From: Ypsolopha sequella
Lineage: Eukaryota > Arthropoda > Insecta > Lepidoptera > Ypsolophidae
Length of the DNA: 64,000 nt
Reading direction: 5' to 3'
Assembly (NCBI GenBank): GCA_934047225.1
Contig: OW203986.1
Location: forward strand, 19,843,221-19,907,220
Positions 11,216 to 25,200 of this stretch are shown here, one piece after another. The translations under genes were made by a program, and so were the position numbers. A model generated the notes under the pieces. The model had not been told where the DNA came from and did no database searches. It worked only from the letters and a program-made list of their open reading frames with translations. The number at the start of each line of letters is the position of its first letter. The first letter of the stretch is position 1.

Positions 11216-11918
11216 GTGAGTACCTACTTAATTCTGTTTCTAATTGTAATTTGAATGTTCTAAATTAAACTAAACAAAACAAATAGGCCCGCGCGAATAT
11301 CACACAGAGTCCGCGCCATGACTGAAGTCCCGCGTCAATCTTTATTGTCTCTGTAATATGAACCAAAATGCTCTATCCAGAGGATTTCAGTATGGTCTGT
11401 AATACTGGTGCGGACTAACACTCGCTCGCGTAGTCTCTCGTACAAAGTGACGCGCGCTACTTCCATTCTATCTAGTGTGTCCAGGTGCTGCCAGATTGTT
11501 CGAAATGAGACGATATCAAATTTCAATCCTTTTTTATGCATTCGCCATGTTGATTTCTATTTCGACAAAAAATATTTTATGTGCTTAAGTAAATTACTAT
11601 AAATGCAAAGTTTGCCATACCTACCCACAAAGATTTATCCTTATAGTCTTAATATGCACAGAGCTATTTACGTTATTTAGATTAATTCAAATTTGATGGC
11701 AATCATGTAATTCGTTTCTCGTCAGTTTTTTTTTTGGGATGCCATGATGTAGGTACGCACAATATCGGATCATACGATTTTTCATGAATGCATGGTTTTT
11801 GTATTGATCTGCACTAACTTTATCTATCGCTCTTTTTTTCATGTGTGATGTGGTGTGGTGGTGAATAATGTATTGCATGTTTTGCTATGATAACAAAATT
11901 ATCATGTATCTGAAGATA

Positions 11919-14040
11919 ATGGAGAGGTTTTTGACTGCTAAAGCATTGACTTCTAAAGAAAAAAAAGACGATCGAGAAAATATCGATAGCTCATTAGATG
12001 AGGCACCCCCTGAAAAAAAGAAGAAGCAAGTTTATCATTTTAACGAAAAATGGCTAGTAGACATTGCATTTAAAAATTGGATCACAAAAAGAGAACAACA
12101 AAACGGCTCAATCACGGCCTTTTGTACAATTTGTAATTGCAATATACTCAACCATAAGCCTGCTCTTATAAAGCATAAAAATACAACAAAACATAAACAA
12201 AACGTTATCGCTATTAGTAAAACAACATCCATAGACGAAGCTTTTAAACCAAAAAAAGAAGAAGAACTAAAGAAAAGAGCTGAACTTAAATTATGTGCTT
12301 TTCTCGCCGAACATAATTTGCCACTGATGTTGTCAGACGATTTAATTCCTTTTTTGGCCAATACAATTCCTGATTCATCAATAATCAAATCTGTTAATTT
12401 AGGAAGAACAAAAGCAACTAATATCGTAAAATCTGTGCTTGGTCCAATACTGACAGAAGAACTTGTATCTAAACTTAAAAAAACTACATTTAGTGTTATC
12501 ATGGATGAGACCACAGACATAAGCGTTAAAAAACAATGTGCAGTGGCAGTTATATTTTTTGACGAGGAAGAGTTCTTGGTTTGTACTCAATTCCTGGACA
12601 TCTATGAAGTTACTTCTGGAAAAGCCAAAGACCTGACAGATGCATTATTGAATTGGCTTGAAAATAAACAGATCCCTATAAAAAACTTCATTGGATTTGC
12701 TTCTGACACCACGAACAGTATGGTTGGGCAACATAATTCCGTTTTCAGCCACTTAAAAGAAAAAATACCTCATATTGCATGTGTAAAGTGTAGTTGCCAC
12801 ATGATACATCTAGTGGCTTCTAAAGCTTGTCTCAAGCTTCCAAGATTTGTGGAAGATTTTTTAAGAAATGTTGGATCTCATTTTAGCCGTAGTTCACTTA
12901 GACAAGAAAAGCTAAGAGAATTACAAATATTTTTTAATGTTGATGTTCATAAAATTTTGAGTCCTTCAATTACAAGATGGTTATCCCTACAGGCTTGCGT
13001 CAACAGAGTATTAGAACAGTACGATGTACTCTCTGAGTACTTTAGACTCGAAGTTTTAGAAGATCCAAGTAAAATCACGGAGGATATAATAAGCGTACTT
13101 GATAACAAACTCACAAAAGTTTACCTAGAATTCATGTCTTACGTCCTAGATCTATTCAACGATTTCAACCGCACGTTCCAGTCTGAAAAACCATTACTCC
13201 ACCAATTAAAACCAGAAATCCAAAAATTAATAAAAACAATAGGCAGCAACTACTTGCATTTCAATTACTGTAAAACTACCGATGCCTACCGAATAGAATA
13301 CGCAAATCCAAGATATTTTTTGCCCCTTAAGAAAATATATTTAGGGGTAGCTGCACAAACATCAATTGAAGAATTATCAAAAGAAATTCCTGAACCGAGA
13401 ACCGTAATCACTGACTTCAAAAGAACCTGTTTAATGTTTTTACATAGAATCAATAAAACAAATTACACAACGCTACGATTTTTCTGACCCACTGTACGGC
13501 ATTTTAGAAGTCATTGAGCCAAGCATAGCTCAAAAATATGAAATAAAAGATTTATCTAGCGTGCTGATCCGATTCCCAAACATAAGGGATGATGTTGATT
13601 ATGTGGAGCTACAAAAGGAATGGAAAGAGCATGCTTTCCTTGACCATAATGAATTAGATTTACCTGAAAATATTGAAGAATATTGGAGAAAACTTTTAAA
13701 ATTGAAGGATTTGACTGGTACTCCAATGTTTCCAAATTTAAAAAAGGTTATCGGGCTTTTACTAGTGTTGCCTTTTTCGAATGCATGCGTCGAACAAATT
13801 TTTAGTCAACTGAAATTGATCAAGTGTGAAAACAGGAACCGGCTAAACACTGAGACCATTTCTACTTTGATGGCTACTAAAGCGAATATTAAAAGCGCCA
13901 CAAAATTTGAGCCGTCCAAAGCAATGTTGCATGCAAAAATAAAATATAGCAATAGTGGTGAAGGTGAGCATTTCTCAAAAAATTTGCTACTAATTAAAAA
14001 ACTTGTCCAAAATGAAAATATCGTAAATATATGTATATAA
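11919..14040 (+). pseudogene. hAT transposase, second copy, same frameshift
   Basis: Same as 5942-8063 apart from a silent T to C change at 12626. The T run with the extra base is at 13437-13441, the first frame ends at 13487, and the C-terminal dimerisation segment lies in the other frame to 14040. The shared break shows that the frameshift, or a systematic homopolymer miscall, predates or spans both units. Confidence 0.85.
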
Positions 14041-14834
14041 CATAAAAGTCTGATAATTTATTATGTTTAGATTGATAATATTGGTATAGCACGTATGTGA
14101 TTTCATCGTTTCAGTGATAAAATTGTGAAAATCCAATTAGGGGCTGAAAAAAAGCGTCCTATTTTGTTACTACTTATTTGGTGAAAATTGGATAAGTTAT
14201 TGTAGATATACCAGTAGGAAACATTGTTTCTTTAAATTCATGATTATACTTTTAATAATTTCAGCAAAAATATCCCTTTAAATAAAAACATATTTACGAA
14301 AACTCTGCAATAATTATTTTTTGTTACCATTGGTACAAACATAAAGGCAAAAGTTTTTATTTTATGAAAACCAAAATTAATTATAAAATGATAATATTAT
14401 TTATCCCGACATGTTTCTATTTTTCATTATTAACGAACATTTTTAGGTGTTTTAAGTCAATTAAAACCCAGGAAAATTCAAAATTAATGTTGATTAGTTT
14501 TGGGACAGTAACAAAATAAGAGTAACAAAATTCCTTTTTTGTTACCTTTTTTGGTACTTTTGTTTGAATTCCTTTTTTGTTACCTAACTTTCCTCTTATA
14601 CATTACTATGCTAAAGTAACAAAAGAAGAAGTAACGAAACGAGAATAATTTATGTTTTGAAATTTATTCATCACAGTAAAAACAATAACTGTTTTATTTA
14701 AATTCAACTCGAATGTAACTTAGAATATTCTCTTTCAAAAACCAACAATGGTTTTATGAGATATTAACAATTTACCTGTAAAATCTGGTAACAAAAACTG
14801 AACAGAAATTGAGCAATAGTAGGCACGTGTACAC

Positions 14835-15122
14835 CAGTGGCGTGCACAGAACTTTGCTGGAAAAGCAAACAATTGGTCAAGAACAACAATAAAAAAAATA
14901 TGAAAAAATTTAAATATCACTTTGAAAAAAAAAAACGTGTATGACGCCAGGGTAGACAATGTCTACCCTAGAGTGAAAATTTCCTATACAAACTTTTTTT
15001 TTTCAAAGTGATATTTAAATTTTTTTTTATTTTTTTTATTGTTGTTCTTGACCAATTGTTTGCTTTTCCAGCAAAAAGTTCTGTGCACGCCACTGGTCAC
15101 AAATTATAGAGGGATACCACTG
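14835..15122. mobile_element. Second copy of the nested MITE
   Basis: Duplicate of 8858-9145 carried in unit 2, with GTGTACAC on both sides. Confidence 0.75.
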
Positions 15123-16277
15123 GTGTACACTCTAAGACGCCATCCAGCAGAGAGAGATTGCTCAACAAAATGGCATACTGAAATGTCACGTAGAGTGTTG
15201 CCAAAAACTAAAAATATCAACTTATTGGTATATTTCACAAAAGTAATATGCTAAAATTGGTAACAAAAGAGGATGTCACGTTTTGAAACTTTTCTGGGAC
15301 AAGATTAAAATGTGTTTTTTGAAAAAATAATGCACTAGTCTCTTCTCAAAGATAATATGAAATGAACCCCGACATAATGATTAAGCAATTAAAATCAAAA
15401 AATAGGTAGGATGCTTTTGAACTTTCCGAAATATTAGCGATCAAAGTATCAGTAAGTCGTATGGGACACGTGACTTTTCATGCATTAAAATTTGGGAATG
15501 TTTTTTATTTACTTAATTTTAATTAATATATAATTATTTTAGACATTCAGTATTTTTTTTCGTATTCAAAAATAAATAAAGAAAACCACACCGTCTACAG
15601 TTAAATACTGTTAGACCATTTTGTACACAATAATGATAAATAACTTTGTGGGACAGCAAAAAAATCAAGTTACGAAAAAAAATGAGAAATGCTCAGGTAC
15701 TAATTGCACTATATTCTTTAAGTCTCACAAAGTTTTAGGTAACTATATTTTATGACTATGATGCTAATATTAACGCTTTTTTCCAGGTTCCAGTTCAAGT
15801 TAGCTACTCTGCCTATCTGAATAATACGTTATGATGGAGTATTTTTTATTTAAATTGATTAATAACAAAGTAAGTCGTAGCTATTGAAAACATTACTAAT
15901 TGGTTGGTATATTACTGACACATTATTAATTGTAGATTTTTCTTTTTCAGATTCGATCAACAATTATTACGATTCTTTCGATGCGTAACTAATGGGACAG
16001 ATAACTTTTTCAGTTTTTATTTAATAAAGTGCGATAATAAAGTATTAGTATCGTTTTCCACATAAAATCAAATAATGTTACTCGTCTCGTGAAAATGTTA
16101 CATTTTGAGCTGTCTCTTGTTACATTTGGCTATCTGCCACTGGCAACACTGCTGCGTGTGCTGCGATAAACATAAATGGATTTTACACCATCGTGTCGTG
16201 TTGTTTGAACAATATCTTGCGAATATAATTGTAGCAAATAACTAAATTTCACATGTAATAATACTTGAACTTAAAAA

Positions 16278-19200
16278 ATGGATCTTTTTGTTATAAACAG
16301 GTACTTAATCTTTGTTTCATTATTCTTTATTTCATAACCTCTCAACTGTGAGGGCATGTTACAAAGTGTGTACCTATTTGATTTCCTATCTAATTAATAT
16401 TATCTTCAGGTATGTAGATGCTAATGATGAAGAAAACTATGTTGACCGTGAAACTGCTAACCTACAGCGACTGAAACAGAAGATTGAAGAAAGGAAAAAG
16501 TCTTACACTACTCAAAACAAATCTCTTGAAATCACATTAAAACCATATGTGAATACGGATACTATTGATACACCAAAACTTGATAAAAAAGAAGATATTG
16601 AATTAACTGATATCAAAGATGATAAAAAAACAGACAAGAAAGCAGAGAAAAGGAAACCTGCAGCTGAATTTAAAGTTCTGGGTACAAATGATTTCAAAAA
16701 AAAAGTTTCAGTGAGTAAGAAGTATATAAGCAAATCAACATTCTCTGTCTACTCTAAAATCTAAGAGTCTAATGCAATTTGTTATTTTCAGGTCAAGCGA
16801 AAACTACCACACTGGCTATCAAATTCAAATACGGTTTCCACCAATCTGCAAAACTTGAAATGCAAAATTGAAGATCAAACCTGGCTCCATCATAGCTTGA
16901 GATCCACACTGCTCAGTGAAGGAGTCGCACATCTATTCCCAGTCCAAGAACAAGTTGTTCCTTTCATCTTGGGAGAGCATAAACTACCATCTCCATTGTT
17001 GCCACATGATATCTGTGTTTCTGCACCCACTGGTAGTGGCAAAACATTATCATTTGTTTTACCTATCATTCAGGTCAATATCATTACAATGTAATGAAAG
17101 TATAGTCTTAAAAACTTGTAAAATATTTTATGTTTTGTTTATAGATTTTGATAAATGAGTTGGGTCATCACATCAGGGCATTGATTGTTTTGCCAGTACA
17201 AGAACTAGCAACTCAGGTGTTCAAAGTTTTTAGAAAATATACAGCAAGGACAAGCTTGAAAGTAGCCCTGCTGACGGGATCAACACCATTGCGACAAGAA
17301 CAGAAAGAAATCATGCGCTACAGTAAGTTTTACTGTGACAATAAAGCCGATTCTGAAGGCTTTAATTTTAGTTTTAGTGCTGTCAAAACCTACATTTTTC
17401 AAAAGGAATTTAGCTTCTGTTCCTAGCATTTAAGAACTATTTTACAATGAAGAAAATTTAGCTTTGACAGCACTAAAACTAAAATTAAAGCCTTCAGAAT
17501 CGGCTATAATACCAATTTAAGTCCTCCACTATTCTTATTTTTAGTTTTTTTCATGTTTTTCAGCTGAATCCCAGGGATGGATAAGCGAAGTGGACATCAT
17601 AGTGTCTACTGCAGGCAGACTAGTGGAACACTTACAGAACACTGAAGGACTATCACTGAAACACCTGAAATTTCTTGTCATTGATGAGGCAGACAGAATC
17701 ATGGATCATATCCAAAATGATTGGCTGTATCATTTAGATAAGTATATCAAGCTTGAAAATGAATTAATGACTGGAAAATTAAATAGTTCAAGTTGGAGCA
17801 GTTTAAAGGGTCAAATTAGACCTCCACATAAACTTCTTTTCTCAGCAACACTCTCCCAAGATCCAGAAAAGTTGGAACAGTGGAGTCTGTTTCAGCCAAA
17901 GTTGTTCTCAGCAGCAGCAAGGACTCATTATGAAGAGGATCAAATTAAAAAATATACTACTCCTGATGAACTGAAAGAACAGTTTGTCATATGTGATGCA
18001 GAGGAGAAGCCATTGATTCTCTATCATTTGTTGGTGGAAAAGAAATGGAACAGAGTGCTTTGTTTCACGAATGCTGCTCAGTCAGCCCACAGACTATCAG
18101 TACTCCTCAACACTTGGGGTGAAGGCAAAGTGAAGGTAGCTGAACTATCTTCAGCTTTGGATAGAACCACCAGGGAATCTGTTTTGAAGAAATTCCATCA
18201 GTCAGAAATAGATGTGTAAGTATAAGTAAAGTTTTGCAATTTTAGTGTTTTTAAGATTCCGGGGCCTTATTACCTAACTTCAACATCAATCCCTATCAAA
18301 GGTATCCTAACATAATGACACACTATTGAATCTGTATTAAGAAGTGGTTGGTCATAAAGACATTTTCAAGAATTGTGAGTGGATCAATATTTATTTTTTC
18401 TGATTTGAATGAATTTCTCTGCATTCATTTGAATCAAACAGAACAGGATTCATAGTGTATTATTTATAGTATGAGTAGTCAAAAGTCACCACTCTTTCAA
18501 TTTGCCTGTAATCATTCACTGTTATTCTTTTATGATGGTGTATTTATTCATTAATTTATTTCGTGAAAACTTGGACTTGTTCCTGTTGTAATTAAATGTA
18601 AATAATGATAAAGGTATGTTGTATTTATGACATGTTAATTTATCTGTTTAAAAGTGCGTATTGGTTGAGTAATTTAGTTTGAAAGAAAAGTATCTTCTTA
18701 TTCAAAGTAAAATAATTAAATTCTAATTTTACCCTTGAGGCCCTATTTTACTATTTTACTTTCAGGCCCTACGCCTGATTAACATTTAAGTAGTGATTGT
18801 CAGGGCCGTCTTAGGCCATGCAGGGGCCCTGGGGCACACTTGACTTTGAGGGGCTACTTTGATGAAAACATCAGTGTGGTGTGTTTTTGTTGGTTATATT
18901 TGATAAAAATATAAGCTATGTGTAAATTTAAAATATTGATGGAACTGTAAATATTATGAGCTTAAATTGTGCAAATACAAATTGTTGTAAAACCGTCCGA
19001 ACGAAAACGTAAAATAGTGGCTATTTTATTTCTATGTATTTGTGCATATTGTTTATATCTGCCTTATTTAGTGTAAATATAGGGAAATTATCATTTAAAA
19101 ATGTTGGCACTCTGAGGCTCCGTGAAACCAGGGGCTGGAAAAGATGGAACTGGTGATTGTACTTTTAGCATGATGGGTTTTCTTGGCTACCTAATTATCT

Positions 19201-22200
19201 AAATATATATTGAAACAGTCAACACCATTCCAAGTTGTAGCTTTACTTAGGTGTAAAACCCTACCCATTTATATTTGTTGCAGTTTAATCGGAACTGACG
19301 CTCTAGCCAGAGGAATAGATATACCAGATTGTAATTATGTGATATCATACGACCCACCAAGAAATATTAAAACCTACATACACCGAGTGGGCCGAACTGG
19401 CCGCGCAGGAAGAGAGGGATGTGCTGTTACAATATTGTTACAAAATCAAGTGAATATGTTCAAGGCAAGTGTAACAATTTCTTAAAAAGTTTAGATTAGA
19501 ACAAAACACAAGCAACCTGTTTATTCTCGCACCAACTTTCCAATTTAAGGCCCCATACAAAGCTAAACGAACATTTAATTTAATCCATATACGTAGCTTA
19601 ATTTATTTAAAATAAAAATATATATGTTATAAAAGAAGACATACTTAAGAACAGACATTTCGCTATAAGGTGCACACTCCATGAAACTTGCGAGGACAAT
19701 TTCGTCGCGGGTGCAAAATTGAAAACTTATTTCAAGAGAAACCACAGTTTGGCAAGACTGGACGTTTTCGAACATTATTTTTGGTTTTTTGGTAATCTAG
19801 ATAACATTTTCGATGTTTGACTCGTATACATTTTTTGATTTTATCTAAAACAATAATATCATGATTTTTAAATTATAGATAATTTTAATGGACTCAGCCT
19901 AAAATATTATAATAACACTAGCTGTTGCCAGCGACTTGGCCCGTGTGAAAGAAGATAATGCAGTCATAGTGTAATCGCTTGGGATCCCGCAATAAAAAGT
20001 ATCCCAGTTTTTAACTTGGATAATAAGTTATCGAACAGTGATCTCCCTTCCTTCTTTCTTTGTAATCAATGTCTTACTGGCTGAGGATCGTACCGCATCA
20101 AAACCCGTTCAGTAGTTTTTGTGTGATGCATGAAAAACCGACAAAAATAGTGTTTTTTTTTTATAGCAGTTGCTTTGTTCGCGCTTAGTATGGGGCCATG
20201 GGACACAATTCATAACTTGTACGTCACTTCCGTGATCGACTTCTAACAGTAGAAAAGGAAATTTCTAAAATTTTAAATGACGATAACCTTTTTCAGACAC
20301 TTGATTTCAATGAAACAAAGCCTATATTCTGATCCAAATTAAGCTCTGTCCACTTGTAAAAATTACATGAAAATCCGTTCAGTAGTTTCGGAGATGTGCG
20401 CGAACAAATTCGCTGATTTGTGTTCTATTAGTCTTTTTAGTCACCCCCTTTCTATTTTTATTACTTTTCTTCAATGTACAGACACAGCAAGTTCTAGTCT
20501 TTTATCTATATTATCTGTGCTTTTATTATACTGGATTATTTTTGAACCCCTAGCCAAATATAGAAGAAATTAAAAAATATTTGATGAAAAAGAAATAACA
20601 ACTTTTCCTTTTTTAAATCCGCATCTTACGCCTCCTTGTAAATACTAAATTTCTAGGCGCGTACGTACGGTCACCCGTACGCGCCTAGAAGTTTGGAGAT
20701 CGTCGTACGTACGCGTCTATGTGTGCGTGCGCTTGTTTTCGCTAGTTATTCGGAGTAAACACTCTGTAAGTAATTATTTGTGGTGGGGCGGTGCGCGCGG
20801 TGTACAAACGGGTGACCATAATTTTAATTTGTGTTAGGAAAAGTTGGCGAAAAAATGTAAAAAAATAATATCGTTTGTTATTCCATAAATTGATTGTACT
20901 CCTGGAATACCATGACAGGAAAAAATTTGGCTAGAGGTCAAAAAATAACCCTGTATGTAGGTATTAATTCCAAAGACACCTCACAATGTGTTCACAGTGT
21001 TTGTATGGAGGTTTGCCTGTGATGGCGCCTCTTAAGACATTGTAGATGTAAAGACGTGATTTAATTAACTTCGCTTGATAGAAAAAACCGCAGTCAGCTC
21101 TAAAAAGTCTTAAAATGGCGGTAATGACATGTATTTTGAAAGCTATAAATCTCAAAATTCGCGAGAATTTTCTACATACATTACTTAAGGTGTGGATGCG
21201 ACAGACCGCGTTCTCAAATGCAAAACTTATGATTGATTTTCTTATTTTTAAGTTGAATGTCAATTAAGCTTTTCTAGCAAAGTTGTTTTATTTACACCAC
21301 CACCCATCACGTCATAGACACCACCGGTTGGGACGTAATAATCATCGGTGAAACGCGGTTGTACTGAGTATACAGGGTGGAAAAAATGTAAGGGCCCTGG
21401 AGGGGAGCTACCTTAAATCGTTTAGTTAGCTCATTTTACTGAAAGGAAACATTCCTTTATTTTTTAAAAGAAACAAAACTGCATTCAAAGATATTCTGAA
21501 ATTTGCTTGTCTCACCCGGGAATCGAACCAACTAAAAATAAAAAAAATAAACCCTCGCTATTTTGTCATACGAATCAGTAGGATTATTGTTCAGAATAAA
21601 ATTTGTCTAATGAACATTTGGTCTTACACTCATCTGTTGTATGAGATACTCATGAAATTAAATATTTATTACAAGTTCTTTGTTAACAATACTGTTCACT
21701 TGTAACAAGTAAATGAAACGTTCTAATTTTCTTATCTCTCTTACATCCAAAGACATGGTATTGTCAGATGGCACGACCGGCAGGTACCCGGTCTTTCCAC
21801 CAGTCGTGCTACTGGCAAGATAAAACTTAAACAGTGACCTAATAGTAACCTAATCGATGGTATAAGGTTCTGAAGAAAACTTTGAGGTACTATACAATTA
21901 GGTTTATTTAACTTTATCAAAACTACAATCTAATATTCACAAGAAAAGGAAAGATGTTAACAGAAAAATTTATCTTTGTTACCAGTGTTTGGCCAAGACC
22001 TTCATTTGGCAATTCTCTGCCAAGACATTACTACGACCTTCCGTACCTTAAAATTGTTGTGTTAAGAGCCGCCTTAACATCCGGAGTAATATTACAACGG
22101 TATTAGCAATGCCAAGACATAAATAAACATTTAAGTGACAACTAGGTGGAATTGTTCCACCTTATCCACTGGTAACTAAATTACTTGGAATCTTGTGAAA

Positions 22201-25200
22201 ATTACATTAAAAAAAAAAACACTTTAAAAGAAACAAAACTTGTAAACAAACAAGGGAAACAATTCCCTAAATAAAATCTAGCTCAGGGGAGCCGTAGATC
22301 CTACAACAATAAATATTTGTCGAACATACTCTTAAAACCAAATCTTCTGGTACACCATTCAGTTCTACCAGGAAAGAAAAAAATAATATAGAACATTAAA
22401 TTTTACAGTTGGGTTATTCGGCGAAACAGGAAGAAAATTTAACCTTTGATACTAAAAGGACACATAACTATGTGTCCTGAAAACATACCGTCCCCGGTAT
22501 CCTAACTGTGTGTGGATAAAAGTAAAAATTCCAACACCTACTTGAAGTTTTCCATTACACTCCACGGAAATGACACACCGTCCGCCGCCCCCTTCAAGGT
22601 CAACGATCCACGTCACCGCAGACAAAAGGAACTGCTTACGGCGTACACCACGCGGCGTTCATTCCACTGCCAGCTGGTAAATCACGAAAACTGGTACACT
22701 CGGTAACAAGAAGATCTTGTATACTGAAGATCTTGAAAACAAACACCCTGGAATTAGAAGAGAAAAACAAAATTAAAACCTTTACCACACGGAACAATGA
22801 GAACAAAATTCCGGTGACTCAAAATACAAAGAAAGCAATACATACCATGATCTGATGATTTCAGAACTCCCTCCACCCGACGAAGAAAAAAAAATCCTTT
22901 TCAAAAATCAATCCACACGCATATGTCAAATTATCTGAAATACAAAAACAATTTTAAATAACCATTCCACTCAATTGAATAACCCAAATTTAAACTCAAA
23001 ACAAACCTTAGAACTATCACGAAGTCGTGTTGGCAAAATCCGCCATTATTGTAAAAAATAACTCAACACGAGCTGCCGGCATAAATTCCGTTTGGCAAAT
23101 GAACGAGAACAACTCGGCAACGCGGCAACGCGCGATTAACTTCATGTCTATAAAAGAGGGTAAACCCGAAACTTTCCGGCAAGCAAATAAACGACGCAAA
23201 TTCTTTTTGTGATAACCGCAACTACCAAATTTGCAATGCTACAATACCCCCTCCCGAAGCATAAGAGGTGCGCCTAGAGCACCGATCGCTGCCCTCAGCG
23301 TAAAACCACAACAAAAACTAAAATTTTTTTTTTAAAAAACCAAAAGAAAAAAAAACAAATTAACCCCCCTGATGATTTTATAAAAAAAAACCAACACAAA
23401 ACAAAAACCTAATAACTAAAGTAGGTACCTGAAAACAGCACACCTACAAACAAAACCAAATAAAAACCAAAGACAAACATAAAACAAGAGAAACAAACAT
23501 CCGTCAAAACCCAAAACAAAATCGAACCCACGACAATAAAAACAAAAACCAAACAAAAGTAACCCTTCCTGCAGGAACAACAAAAGTAGTGCGCTAGTAT
23601 TCGTAATGACGAAATGCTACCCCCCAACTATAAAAATAAAACAAATGAAATCATTCAAGAGTTCCGCCTCGGCCCCTCACCATCAACATGACCTGTCTCA
23701 CCGGAATCAACGAACTTAATCGAACTTACCGGCACAAACAAGCCACTCCAGTGAGAGGAAAAAAAAAACACCAGGAGACTCAAACGAGTAACTCCCAGCC
23801 GTCCAGGGATTATCGCCCACTTCCAAAAAAAACCCCGGCTACCCTATACCACCAAACGGCAGCGGACAAAAGTGTGTAATGGCCCACACCAAAAAAAAAA
23901 AACCGAGACCTCTTTGAGCTGGAGTAGGTCACTGTCGAAATTTGACTTCTAACAAAACCGGCCCAGTGTATCCTAGCATACATCACCAACCTTACTTCCA
24001 TACCTCTCTGCATTCTATCCATTTAAACATAACATCCAAACTTCTTAACGAGCCAGACAATGCTGTCCGTCAGTACCTTTCAAACAAAATTAGGTATCCC
24101 CCCAAATATATTGTTGGGACACTAAAACACTGGCCATGAAATCAAACTCAACTCCCACCCGGGCTCGCGAATGAAACAAAAGTGGAAAAACGGGATCATT
24201 ACGAATAAAAGTCGCGTCACTAACAAATCCAGCAGGGGGAATAAATTTTAAAAAACAAAACACGAATCTCACTAACACGTGAGACCGTGAAACTAACCAA
24301 ACCCCTGACAAAAACGTCATAAAATAAAAAACTGTTACTCAATTTTAAATGAAGAAAATCCCCCCAAAACAAACAAAAAACAAAAATTTGAGTAACTTAA
24401 AAAAACATTACTAAAGAAAAAAAAAATTACCCCCATGTTTATTCTATGACGGTTAAAAAAACAAAACAAACAAAAAAAAACCTGCCCGATACCTCGGCTC
24501 TTGCCTAAAAGCAAGTAAAACAAAACCCGGAACAACTCGAACAGCGAGCTGAACCACGACTAACCCCAATAAAATAAATTAAAAAAAACATAACCCCAAA
24601 ACCCGAGAATTGTAAAAACTTACAACCTCATGCACGAAGCTCAATCCAAAGATTAGTGTAAAAACCCACAATCACTGTTTTGAGGCTCCGTACAACCACA
24701 AAAAAAAAAACTCCAATTAAACCACCATAAAATTAAAACAAAATAAAATGCCGAGGTATCAACAACCAAACACACGAAAAACTGGCTTCCTTGACAGCAT
24801 CCAAGGACCTGTAAATGTGGATGCTAGAATGTCCGCGCGAATAGTTAACTCGTAAAACAATTCGTCCTTTAGGAGGACCAAAACAATACTACTTTAGTAT
24901 CCATTTTCAAAAAAAATCTGCTTCCTGTTTCTTACAAGTGTTTTTTACAAATTAATTTGGTACCAAATTCACTGAGTGCAAAAAGGAATTACACAATCAC
25001 AAACACAACTCAGTGTAAACTAAAAAAATTTAAAAGCCATTTTAAAAAAAAAATTTTGGTACCAAAAAAAAAAAACAGTGTAAATACACCTTAAGTTGTT
25101 ACTCACAAAAAAAATTTAGCACTTAAGCTTCCTTATATGTGCAAAAGCACACACTAAACCAAAATACAAAGTACACAAAAAAAATTATGTTACACATACA

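Larger units (their letters stand above)
11183..16151 (+). mobile_element. 5'-truncated copy of the hAT element
   Basis: It equals 5206-10174 of the complete element: the left 1082 bp, including the left terminal repeat, are missing. The right terminal repeat CTGGCAACACTG and one CTGCGTGT (16152-16159) remain. It arose by duplication, not transposition, and with only one end it should be immobile by itself. Confidence 0.9.
11183..17159 (+). repeat. Tandem duplication, unit 2 (5977 bp)
   Basis: Second copy of 5206-11182. Its right edge lies inside DDX51 exon 4 at 17160-17162 (the shared TTG), after which the exon continues normally. This unit therefore belongs to the intact DDX51 gene. Confidence 0.95.
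21762..23243 (+). repeat. 5' LTR
   Basis: It is 1482 bp long and nearly identical to the 3' LTR, except that several differences cluster in the first 80 bp around a hairpin (ACGACCGG and CCGGTCGT in the 3' copy). TATAAAAG is at 23149 and AATAAA at 23186, leaving a short R-U5 of roughly 70 bp. Confidence 0.88.

Noticed and set aside
18795..18850. hAT-like end word CAGGGCCGTCTTAGGCC
   Set aside because: No matching opposite end or target duplication found, so not called as an element.
21510..21536. tRNA-like T-arm word (complement of GGTTCGATTCCCGGGTGA)
   Set aside because: No matching acceptor, D or anticodon arms around it, and the T stem does not pair properly; not a tRNA gene.
22512..23212. 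Small frames conserved in both LTRs (64 and 61 codons)
   Set aside because: They are repeated only because the LTRs are copies; no domain, and they overlap frames on the other strand.
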